The notes under the pieces: generated by a model
What the model saw: the letters and a program-made list of their open reading frames with translations, nothing else
Told to the model about the DNA's origin: nothing
The model's database searches: none
NCBI GenBank assembly: GCA_046719185.1
Contig: JBDNDK010000049.1
Location: 1-13,959 of the forward strand
Direction: 5' to 3'
Length of the DNA stretch: 13,959 nucleotides
Source of the DNA: JBDNDK01 sp046719185
GTDB lineage: Bacteria; Armatimonadota; UBA5829
Position numbers and translations under genes: made by a program
In this document: positions 5,767 through 12,376 of the stretch, piece after piece
How the letters are laid out: every line of letters starts with the position of its first letter
How positions within the stretch are numbered: the first letter of the stretch is position 1

Positions 5767-7110
5767 TTATAACTTTTTACTTTTGAATCTAGTAGTACTC
5801 CACTTTAATGCCGGCGGCGTTATCATTGTAGTGATAACTACCATTATTACAATAGCTCCGAAAATTGATGGACTAATTACTGCAGCACCATTTATGTATA
5901 GCTTTTTACCAATTGCTGCAAAAATCAACCCAACTTCTCCTCTAGGAATCATTCCTATTCCAACTGAAAGCTTATTAAGACCCTTTTCTCTTACACCAAA
6001 TGAACAGACTTGTTTTCCAATAATAGCACATATTGTAAGAATTGCTGCAAATCCCAATACATCTACTTTTTTGAATACAAGCAAATTAACTTTTGCTCCC
6101 ATATAAACAAAAAAGATAGGTGCCAAAAATGCAACAAGTGGAGTTATAAGTTCTTCCACAGAATGTTCACCTTTTTCTGTAAATGACTTCCAATGAATTT
6201 CATCTAAAATCAAACCTGCAGCAAATGCACCTACTATTGGAGCTAGTCCAATTAATTTTGCAGAATATGCAAACAAAAAACAAATACCTAATGCTGTGGC
6301 AAGTAAAAGATCAGATGTTTTCAGTCTTGAGGCTATGGTGAAAACCTTTGGTGCTATTTTTCTTCCTATATAAATAGCAATTCCAAGGAAAGCTACAGCC
6401 TTGAAAATTATAAATAATATATCTAAAATAGACAGAGTTCCACCATTATTTACAGCTTTAATGATTCCGCTCACAACTGCTAAAATTACTAATCCCTGTA
6501 CATCATCAATCACAGCAGCACCTAGAATTATTCTACTTTCTGGTGTATTAATTTTTCTTAAATCCAACAGAACTCTTGCTGTTATACCCACACTTGTTGC
6601 ACATAAAGTGGCTCCTACAAACATTTGTCCATATATGCTTTCATTTGGTAAAAATATATATGCAGCCCCAAAACCTAATAGGAAAGGTGCAATAACTCCT
6701 AGAGTTGCAACAATAATTGATGATGCACCTACTTTTACCATCTTACTAAGGTCAGACTCAAGACCCACATGGAACAGCAAAAGCACAACACCAATTTCAG
6801 CAAGTATTTCTATATGGGTATTTGTCTTTATAAAATCAAAACTATGAAAACCAGTAAGGTATATATTGCCAATGAGCATTCCAAAGATAATTTCACCAAG
6901 TACTGAAGGTTGTCCAAGTCTTACAAATAACTCACCGCCAATTTTTGCAGCCGCCAAAATTATAATTAGCGATAAAAGCATCTCAGCTACTTCATCAGCT
7001 CCACCAGCAGCACCACCACTTGCCCAAGATGAGCATAAAGAAAACAAAAAAAGACATGCAATTAAAATCAGAGCTCTTGCAGGCTTTGACAGACTAGCTA
7101 ATAAACTCAT
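5767..7110 (-). CDS. CPA2-family cation/proton antiporter
   Basis: A 447-residue polytopic membrane protein of the Na+/H+ exchanger domain family (CPA2, KefB/NapA-like), exchanging Na+ or K+ for protons across the inner membrane. About 12 hydrophobic segments follow the leader. Key marks are GQPSVLGEIIFGMLIG at 66-81, LLFHVGLESDL at 111-121, the ion-binding pair in VIDDVQGLVIL with D202-D203 (the two-Asp form typical of electrogenic members), and MIPRGEVGLIFA at 387-398. No C-terminal TrkA-N or TrkA-C domain is present. The N terminus is unusual: residues 1-31 look like a signal peptide (ALILIACLFLFSLCSSWAS) followed by a Gly/Ala linker, giving an extra leading segment. The start at 7110 has AGAGG ten bases upstream. 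It lies 26 bp after the ADP-ribosylglycohydrolase gene, so the two are co-transcribed. Confidence 0.9.
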   Translation of the reverse strand: MSLLASLSKPARALILIACLFLFSLCSSWASGGAAGGADEVAEMLLSLIIILAAAKIGGELFVRLGQPSVLGEIIFGMLIGNIYLTGFHSFDFIKTNTHIEILAEIGVVLLLFHVGLESDLSKMVKVGASSIIVATLGVIAPFLLGFGAAYIFLPNESIYGQMFVGATLCATSVGITARVLLDLRKINTPESRIILGAAVIDDVQGLVILAVVSGIIKAVNNGGTLSILDILFIIFKAVAFLGIAIYIGRKIAPKVFTIASRLKTSDLLLATALGICFLFAYSAKLIGLAPIVGAFAAGLILDEIHWKSFTEKGEHSVEELITPLVAFLAPIFFVYMGAKVNLLVFKKVDVLGFAAILTICAIIGKQVCSFGVREKGLNKLSVGIGMIPRGEVGLIFAAIGKKLYINGAAVISPSIFGAIVIMVVITTMITPPALKWSTTRFKSKKL

Positions 7111-7136
7111 ATATAATTTGCCTCTAATATCTTATT

Positions 7137-8432
7137 TTATGATTGATTATTTATTCTAAGAGCTTGTTGGAATGTTCTTTCTGCAAGTTCATCAATGTTA
7201 GGTTTTTGGAAACCTGTTAGAGATGTTTCCAAGCATCCACCCAATGGTTTAATCCACTTATCTGGTAGAGCATCAGCTCCCAAAAAACCGCCTATTATAC
7301 TCCCACATGTTGCACCATTGCAGTCTGTATCAAGTCCCATCATAACAGAGTAACATAATACTTTTTCAAAATCAGGAAAACCATATATTAATGCAAGCAA
7401 TACAACAGCAAGGTTGTTATTTGTATGCACCCAATTATATTTCCCATAATAAGTATTCATCATTTTATCAAATGCAGATTCCCAATCACTGCATTCATCT
7501 TTCCATCTTATACAATCATTCACAGTTTCAGCAAGTCTCGACTTAGCAGGAATTACAGATAAACCCGTTTTTATTATATTTTCAAGATTATCTTCAACCA
7601 GTGCAGCTGAAATCGCTGCAGCACAAAACATTTCTCCATAAATACCATTTTTTACATGAGATAGTTTGGCATCTCTGTATGCAAACTCACTAGCTCTTTC
7701 AGGATCTCCAGGACAGACATACCCCCAGAAATCTGCTCTTATTTGTGCTCCAATCCATTCTCTATATGGATTAAGATATAAATTAACTTCTTCAATTGGA
7801 AGTTCATTAATTAGATTCATATATGCTTGTCTTTCAGCAGTGCAAACAGCCATATATGGCAAATTTTCAAGCCATGCATTGCCAACATCCATAGTGGTGA
7901 AATCTGGACCTTTGTTTTCCATTAGTTTCAATGCTAGTACAGTGTAGTTTGTATCATCATCTATCAAGGCATTTTGCCACATACCTCTGCTTGATGCTTT
8001 TTGTGGCAGCTTGTTTAATCCAGAGATCTCTTTATATGGTATATAATTTGTAAGAGGGTATTCAGAAATAGCCATTAGGTATTCTCTAATTTCATTTTTT
8101 GTCCAGCCTTCAACATTTTTACCAAGCATGCAACCGGCAATCCTTCCTAGCCATGCACCTTTTACTTTGTTTTTATATTCATCATCAATCTTCACTGATT
8201 TTTTTTCTGATCCAGTAGATTCTTTTCTTATAGATTCAAGATCTGATGGCTCTATATATGGAAAATCAGTATTAGGGGTAAGTGATTGTAGTTTATTATA
8301 AATATCTAATAACTCTTCTTTATTTGATTGTTCATTAAAACTTTCTCTGAAATCAGATACATCATATCCTTCTTGAGACATTTGAATGAGTTCTTCTGTT
8401 ATAAGATTATATAAATTTGTCCAACCTGGCAT
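7137..8432 (-). CDS. ADP-ribosylglycohydrolase (DraG-like) family protein
   Basis: A 431-residue cytoplasmic protein whose region from about residue 85 is an ADP-ribosylglycohydrolase fold, the family that removes ADP-ribose from proteins or small molecules using two magnesium ions. Signatures seen are KGAWLGRIAGCMLGK at 91-105, DDDT at 158-161 and GLDTDCNGATCG near 366-377, supplying the metal-binding Asp residues. The fourth position of the second motif is Cys rather than the common Thr. The first ~80 residues form an acidic helical extension not needed by the core fold. I choose ATG 8432 over an upstream TTG at 8447: AAAGGA lies at a suitable distance before the ATG and nothing precedes the TTG. 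It heads an operon with the antiporter. The substrate is unknown; many members of this family act on unidentified ADP-ribosyl compounds. Confidence 0.88.
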   Translation of the reverse strand: MPGWTNLYNLITEELIQMSQEGYDVSDFRESFNEQSNKEELLDIYNKLQSLTPNTDFPYIEPSDLESIRKESTGSEKKSVKIDDEYKNKVKGAWLGRIAGCMLGKNVEGWTKNEIREYLMAISEYPLTNYIPYKEISGLNKLPQKASSRGMWQNALIDDDTNYTVLALKLMENKGPDFTTMDVGNAWLENLPYMAVCTAERQAYMNLINELPIEEVNLYLNPYREWIGAQIRADFWGYVCPGDPERASEFAYRDAKLSHVKNGIYGEMFCAAAISAALVEDNLENIIKTGLSVIPAKSRLAETVNDCIRWKDECSDWESAFDKMMNTYYGKYNWVHTNNNLAVVLLALIYGFPDFEKVLCYSVMMGLDTDCNGATCGSIIGGFLGADALPDKWIKPLGGCLETSLTGFQKPNIDELAERTFQQALRINNQS

Positions 8433-8627
8433 TACTTTTCCTTTCAATTATATTAACTTGCTGATTATTGCACAGAAAAGGCCCAAATTCAAGTATTTAT
8501 AGTCAATTATAATATTAGCATTATATATTAAATAATATGAGAATGGAATTTTATACTAAAGCTTTAATAAGGAATTGCCATAATTATCATAGATTACTAC
8601 AACTAATGTAGCACAGGGGTAAAAAAG
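8433..8627. promoter_or_regulatory. Divergent promoter region between the glycohydrolase operon and the HTH gene
   Basis: About 195 bp of AT-rich DNA separate divergent genes. For the rightward gene a possible sigma-70 promoter is TTGCCA (8575-8580), a 17-bp spacer and TACAAC (8598-8603); the -10 is a poor match. No convincing leftward promoter or clear palindromic operator was found, although an HTH regulator beside its divergent target often binds here. Confidence 0.3.
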
Positions 8628-9431
8628 ATGAGTCGTAGGGCATGTATAAAAAAAGAATTTTCTGAAGTAATAAAAAAAATACTAGATAATTCTAATGTAT
8701 ATCAAGCTGCCAAAAAAACAGGAATAAGCTATGAATATGTTAGAAGAATGAGAGATGGATTAGTTCCATCTGAGGAAATTATAAAAAAATTTGCAGATGG
8801 AATGAATGCAAATTTCAATGAACTAAGAGTGGCTGCAGGGTATGCACCTGTTGATGCTGTTGAAGCTGTTAGAGAAGCATTAAATACTGCAAATAATCTT
8901 TCCGAAAAATCAAAAATGCAAATAATGGCATTTGTTGAAACCTTAGTTACAAAAAAAATTGTTCATGTTGGAAATATAAATGATAATGAAGATGGTGGTC
9001 AGCAAATTTCAGTTTGTAAACCAGAAAATAATGAACCATCAATATTAGAAAACAAAAAATCTGATGAAAGAGACACAAATGCACCATGGGCTGTAATGAA
9101 AGCTCTTGAAAAGGTTACAAATCTATCTGAACCAAGCAAACTTGTATGTATGGATTTTGCTGCTTTTATGGTTGCAATGGAAGATGTTGTAAAAAGAGAG
9201 GTTCCTATGTCTGAAGAAGAATTTAGGGGGCAAATTAATGCTTTTAGTATTAAAATAAAAGAAGCATTAAGATCTCTAAGAGGTTCGAAAATATCTAATC
9301 AACCATCAATAAATGCAAATTCATCATTAGGAGAAATAATTAAAAAAGGCCATCAAGAAAACACTCACACCATTTCAAGTCACACATCTCCAATTCTAAA
9401 ACAACAAAATTGGGATAATAACAACTTTTGA
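8628..9431 (+). CDS. XRE-like helix-turn-helix protein with internal duplication
   Basis: A 267-residue protein. Residues ~11-72 form a Cro/XRE-type helix-turn-helix: VYQAAKKTGISYEYVRRMRDG at 24-44 carries the two DNA-binding helices, and FNELRVAAGY at 63-72 is the usual closing helix. After it come two copies of a helical segment, at 80-107 and 155-182, with 13 of 28 positions identical without a gap; both contain NLSE-x-SK and M-x-F. A hydrophilic linker of about 45 residues joins them, and the tail from ~217 is Asn/Ser/Gln-rich and probably disordered. There is no peptidase or metal-binding site. The start at 8628 has only a weak GGGG about eight bases upstream. It is transcribed away from the glycohydrolase/antiporter operon, which it may regulate. 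The DNA-binding role is well supported, the targets are not. Confidence 0.8.
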   Translation: MSRRACIKKEFSEVIKKILDNSNVYQAAKKTGISYEYVRRMRDGLVPSEEIIKKFADGMNANFNELRVAAGYAPVDAVEAVREALNTANNLSEKSKMQIMAFVETLVTKKIVHVGNINDNEDGGQQISVCKPENNEPSILENKKSDERDTNAPWAVMKALEKVTNLSEPSKLVCMDFAAFMVAMEDVVKREVPMSEEEFRGQINAFSIKIKEALRSLRGSKISNQPSINANSSLGEIIKKGHQENTHTISSHTSPILKQQNWDNNNF

Positions 9432-9439
9432 AGTTATAA

Positions 9440-9494
9440 AAATAGGTTGCCTTACAAATTTTGATATTTATATATTAAGTAAGACAACCTATTT
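9440..9494. terminator. Shared hairpin between convergent genes
   Basis: Arms AAATAGGTTGCCTTAC (9440-9455) and GTAAGACAACCTATTT (9479-9494) pair over 16 bp with one mismatch around a 23-nt AT loop. It fills the gap between the HTH gene (+) and the lipoprotein gene (-). Neither strand has a long T tract, so it is a moderate bidirectional terminator rather than a textbook one. Confidence 0.6.
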
Positions 9495-9499
9495 GTAAA

Positions 9500-10000
9500 T
9501 TATATTTTTATAAATTCCATTGTATTTTTATTCATATCAATCATTACTTTGATCTGTTTTTTTCCAGAGCTGTCAAGAGTTACATCAACTACATCATCAA
9601 TTCTTTCATCATCTTTTGTCCAATATGTAATATTTATTGTACCTGATGTGTTTGGTTCTCCTGAAATATCTAAAATATAAGTTGGATTGTCTGATATTCC
9701 TGAAAGTCCAGCTCTGAATTTCATAGCTTTGTCAGAATCAAGGGATTCTCCCATTTCAAGAATTATTCTTTCTGTTTCATCTGGTTCACTCATTGTTACT
9801 ACTGTTTCTTTGTCATTTATAATCTCAGTAATTTTGTCAAAATAAAACATATGAGATGAGCCTTCAAATTGTGCTCCATGTTCATCTTCTTCTGTAACAT
9901 CAGTTTCTTTTTCATTTGAAACAGATTGAGTTTTTGATTGACAAGACGCAAGACATAACGCTAGTAAAATTGCAAGAAATACTAATAATAACTTTTTCAT
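9500..10000 (-). CDS. Predicted lipoprotein of unknown function
   Basis: A 166-residue exported protein. From the chosen ATG at 10000 it begins MKKLLLVFLAILLALCLASC, a classic lipoprotein signal with lipobox LASC and the lipidated Cys at residue 20. Signal peptidase II would cleave there and leave the protein tethered to a membrane. The first ~35 mature residues are polar and acidic (a spacer), followed by a beta-rich domain with no family I recognise (for example INITYWTKDDE, QIKVMIDMNKNTMEF). An upstream in-frame ATG at 10018 is less likely because GGAGG at 10004-10008 directly serves the ATG at 10000. The gene stands alone, convergent with the HTH gene and divergent from the HDOD gene. Its role is unknown. 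Confidence 0.82.
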   Translation of the reverse strand: MKKLLLVFLAILLALCLASCQSKTQSVSNEKETDVTEEDEHGAQFEGSSHMFYFDKITEIINDKETVVTMSEPDETERIILEMGESLDSDKAMKFRAGLSGISDNPTYILDISGEPNTSGTINITYWTKDDERIDDVVDVTLDSSGKKQIKVMIDMNKNTMEFIKI

Positions 10001-10379
10001 AGGACCTCCAATAGGCAAATAATTTTTTGATATCTATAATTGCAATAAAAATTGCAAACAACTTAATAATACAGTTTTTTTTATATAAGTGCAAGGAATA
10101 CTCTATTTAATGATAGTTATTGAAAGCTTAAAAAATTTTAAAATACAATCAAATTGCATGTTTATTAGAAACTATTTTTAAGTTCAAATGAAATAAAGTT
10201 ATATTATACATTAAGAAATATCACAATATATACATATATTATGAAAATAATTTTTTTAAAAATAGTAGTGTGCTCTTATGTATAATTTGAGGAAAACATA
10301 TATTAGATAAGTGTTAAAATAGCAATAAATAAAATATTTACTATTGCGAAATTTGTTAATAATGAACTCGGAGGAGTAA
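10001..10379. other. Long AT-rich divergent intergenic region
   Basis: Nearly 380 bp without a credible gene. It must carry promoters for the leftward lipoprotein and rightward HDOD genes. Rightward, a perfect TATAAT stands at 10281-10286 but without a good -35. Leftward, TATTAT (complement of 10066-10071) with a 17-bp spacer to TTGCAC (complement of 10089-10094) is a weak candidate. An interrupted inverted repeat, GCAATA...TATTGC at 10322-10348, lies in the HDOD leader. Several poly-A and poly-T tracts suggest bent DNA. No sigma-54 element was found here. Confidence 0.35.
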
Positions 10380-11249
10380 ATGTTCGGCCGTTCATCAGGA
10401 AAAATAGATCTACCGAGTATGCCAGCTGCTTTAGGTCGTATAATTCATATCACAAACTCACCTGATACAGCATCTGCTGAGGAAGTAGCAACTGCTGTTA
10501 TGACAGATCAGTCTTTAGCAACAAAGGTGATGAGATTGGCAAACTCTGCATACTATGGTAGAAAAGTAAAAGCAGAGAATGTAACAGATGCTGTAAATGC
10601 TTTAGGATTTACAGCTGTAAGAAACCTTGCAGCATCAGCATCAATTGTTGATGCATTATTCCCTAAGCAATTATTCAAAGGTTTTAGTTGGCCTGATATG
10701 TGGACCCATTCTGTAATCACAGGTATTGCTACAGAAGTTATTCATGACTGTATGGGCACAGGAAGTAGTCTAAAAGAATCAGCTTTTGTTGCAGGACTAT
10801 TGCATGATGTTGGAAAATTAATAGTTGCAAGAGCACTACCAAGCAGGTTTGTGCAAATTATCGAAGCTTGTAGAGAATGGGATTTTGAGATGGTAAGAGC
10901 TGAAACAAATTATCTTGGCACAAACCATGCAAAAATTGGGCATGATCTATCAATGCAATGGGAATTTCCAGAAAGGTTGAGAATTGGTATTGCATACCAT
11001 CACTCCCCAGAGACAGCACCTGCACATGAAGATGTTGCTAGAGCTGTAAGAGCTGCAAACCTCTTAGCAAAAAGAATTGGAAAATATTATATAACAAATT
11101 TAAAAACTGAAATTTCATGTAAACAAGTAGCTGATGCTGCTGGAATATCATTAAATGATGTTGAATATGTAACAAATCAAGTAAGAGATAGGCTTGATAA
11201 TTTTGAAGAAATAATATCTTGGGGTAGAGGAATGCCAGCAGCTGCATAA
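10380..11249 (+). CDS. HDOD-domain signalling protein
   Basis: A 289-residue soluble protein made almost wholly of one HDOD domain, a relative of HD phosphohydrolases found in bacterial signalling and usually lacking proven catalytic activity. Typical marks are LPSMPAALGRI at 11-21, DQSLATKVMRLANSAYYG at 43-60, the segment WTHSVITG at 108-115, FVAGLLHDVGKL at 136-147 with the HD pair at 142-143, TNHAKIGHDLSMQWEFP at 181-197 and AYHHSP at 205-210. Most histidines of the HD site are retained. No receiver, GGDEF or EAL partner is fused to it. The ATG at 10380 follows a strong GGAGGAG. A terminator follows the gene, so it is probably a single-gene unit. HDOD proteins elsewhere take part in chemotaxis, c-di-GMP or stress pathways; the partner here is unknown. 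Confidence 0.9.
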   Translation: MFGRSSGKIDLPSMPAALGRIIHITNSPDTASAEEVATAVMTDQSLATKVMRLANSAYYGRKVKAENVTDAVNALGFTAVRNLAASASIVDALFPKQLFKGFSWPDMWTHSVITGIATEVIHDCMGTGSSLKESAFVAGLLHDVGKLIVARALPSRFVQIIEACREWDFEMVRAETNYLGTNHAKIGHDLSMQWEFPERLRIGIAYHHSPETAPAHEDVARAVRAANLLAKRIGKYYITNLKTEISCKQVADAAGISLNDVEYVTNQVRDRLDNFEEIISWGRGMPAAA

Positions 11250-11267
11250 AAAGATTCAAATATTATA

Positions 11268-11303
11268 AAAAAGCAGGGAAAAATATATTTTTCCCTGCTT
11301 TTT
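11268..11303. terminator. Strong rho-independent terminator after the HDOD gene
   Basis: AAAAAGCAGGGAAAAAT (11268-11284) and ATTTTTCCCTGCTTTTT (11287-11303) are perfect complements of 17 bp. The GC core is GCAGGG/CCCTGC and the rightward RNA ends in a U tract. Symmetric A and T flanks let it work in both directions. It sits 18 bp after the stop. Confidence 0.9.
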
Positions 11304-11322
11304 ATTTATATAATAAATGATT

Positions 11323-11328
11323 TATAAT
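11323..11328 (+). promoter_or_regulatory. Possible -10 element for the UroD-like gene
   Basis: TATAAT at 11323-11328 lies between the preceding terminator and the gene start, so a promoter is expected here. The -35 position overlaps the terminator's T tract and does not match the consensus, so this is tentative. Confidence 0.3.
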
Positions 11329-11350
11329 ACTTTATAAAATTTATTTTATT

Positions 11351-11357
11351 GAGGTGG
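11351..11357 (+). promoter_or_regulatory. Ribosome binding site supporting a TTG start
   Basis: GAGGTGG lies four bases before TTG at 11362. No ATG occurs in frame for more than 50 codons after it, and the conserved N terminus of the family begins here, so TTG is very likely the true start. Confidence 0.85.
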
Positions 11358-11361
11358 TATT

Positions 11362-12309
11362 TTGATTCCTGCAGAAAGAGCAATTGCTGCATTTAACTTA
11401 AAATCTCCAGATGATATTGTTCCTACTTTTGAACTCCAATTCCAGCTGTCAGAAGAGCTTCTTGGTAAAAAACATCTATTTGATGGTGATTTTGAATCAG
11501 CCTCCACTGCAAGTGAAAAGGATATGCTGATAAAAAAGAATGCTGAGTTATATATCGAAGAAGCCGAAACACTTGATTACTCAATAATATCAGTTACTTA
11601 TGGTCCAGTAAAAGATGAATTCATAAGACCGACATTCAAGCATATTAAAAAAATTATCGGTGATAAATATCTAATTGCAATGATTGGTGATCCCACTATG
11701 GCTATTCCTAATGGTGAAAATATGATGCAGTTAGTTCAGGATTTAGCAGAAAAACCAGATGAAATGCACAATGCTTATAAAAATAATGTTGCTGACTTTG
11801 TAGAAAGAGCAAAAAGGTATAAAGATGCAGGTGTTGATGTATGTTTAATGTGTTCAGACTATTGCTTAAACACAGGTCCTTTTCTATCACCAACAATGTT
11901 TAGAGAATGGGTAACTCCATACTTGTCAGAATCGATATCAGAATTAAAAAAAATTGGAATGTGGGCAATAAAACATACTGATGGAAACATAATGCCTATT
12001 ATTGACCAATTAATAGAAGCTCAACCACATGCACTTCACTCTATTGATCCTCAGGCAGGAGTTGATTTAAAAGAAGTAAAACAACTTACAAAAGGCAAGT
12101 TAGCATTATGTGGAAATGTTCATTGTGGAATGCTTCATAATGGAACTAAAGAGCAGGTTATAGAAGATTCCAAAAGATCACTTGCAGAGGGAATGCTTGA
12201 TGGAGGGTTTTTCTTTTGTACTAGCAACACACCATTTAAGGGTATGCCACTAGAAAATTATCTTGCAATGCTTGATGTTAGAAAAGAATGTGGAAGATAT
12301 GATTTCTAA
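11362..12309 (+). CDS. Uroporphyrinogen decarboxylase superfamily protein (UroD/MtaA-like)
   Basis: A 315-residue TIM-barrel protein of the UroD superfamily, which includes haem-pathway UroD and the corrinoid methyltransferases MtaA, MtbA and CmuA. Family marks are IPAERAIAAF at 2-11, the SDYCLNTGPFLSPTMFREWVTPYL segment near 165-188, KHTDGNIMPII at 204-214 and ALCGNVHCGMLHNGT at 248-262. Zinc-dependent methyltransferases use H-x-C and a later Cys; here the first motif reads H205-T-D207, while C250 and C255 are present, so metal binding may differ. The N-terminal arginines that mark true UroD are not evident, so haem synthesis is unlikely. No haem gene or corrinoid-protein gene is adjacent. 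It is a single-gene unit with its own terminator. Methyl transfer to or from an unknown substrate is a guess. Confidence 0.85.
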   Translation: MIPAERAIAAFNLKSPDDIVPTFELQFQLSEELLGKKHLFDGDFESASTASEKDMLIKKNAELYIEEAETLDYSIISVTYGPVKDEFIRPTFKHIKKIIGDKYLIAMIGDPTMAIPNGENMMQLVQDLAEKPDEMHNAYKNNVADFVERAKRYKDAGVDVCLMCSDYCLNTGPFLSPTMFREWVTPYLSESISELKKIGMWAIKHTDGNIMPIIDQLIEAQPHALHSIDPQAGVDLKEVKQLTKGKLALCGNVHCGMLHNGTKEQVIEDSKRSLAEGMLDGGFFFCTSNTPFKGMPLENYLAMLDVRKECGRYDF

Positions 12310-12335
12310 ATATAAGAATTAAAATGCTAGATTTT

Positions 12336-12374
12336 AGAGTAGAGAAGAAATAATATCTTCTCTACTCTTTTTTT
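12336..12374 (+). terminator. Rho-independent terminator after the UroD-like gene
   Basis: AGAGTAGAGAAGA (12336-12348) and TCTTCTCTACTCT (12356-12368) pair perfectly over 13 bp with a 7-nt loop, followed by T to 12374. It lies between convergent genes; leftward RNA would lack a U tract, so it serves mainly the UroD-like gene. Confidence 0.88.
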
Positions 12375-12376
12375 AA

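Noticed and set aside
5735..6106. Rightward open frame of 123 codons opposite the antiporter 3' end
   Set aside because: It begins inside the terminator, lies antisense to a well-supported membrane protein and its composition mirrors the complement of that gene.
6401..6847. Rightward 148-codon open frame opposite the antiporter
   Set aside because: Shadow of the antiporter coding strand; low-complexity, with no independent signal for translation.
9912..10094. Leftward 60-codon frame overlapping the lipoprotein start
   Set aside because: It overlaps the lipoprotein signal peptide in another frame and lacks a ribosome binding site.
10916..10936. TTGGCAC followed by ATGCA, resembling a second sigma-54 element
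   Set aside because: It lies within HDOD coding sequence, no gene start follows in a sensible distance, and the -12 box has A instead of T.
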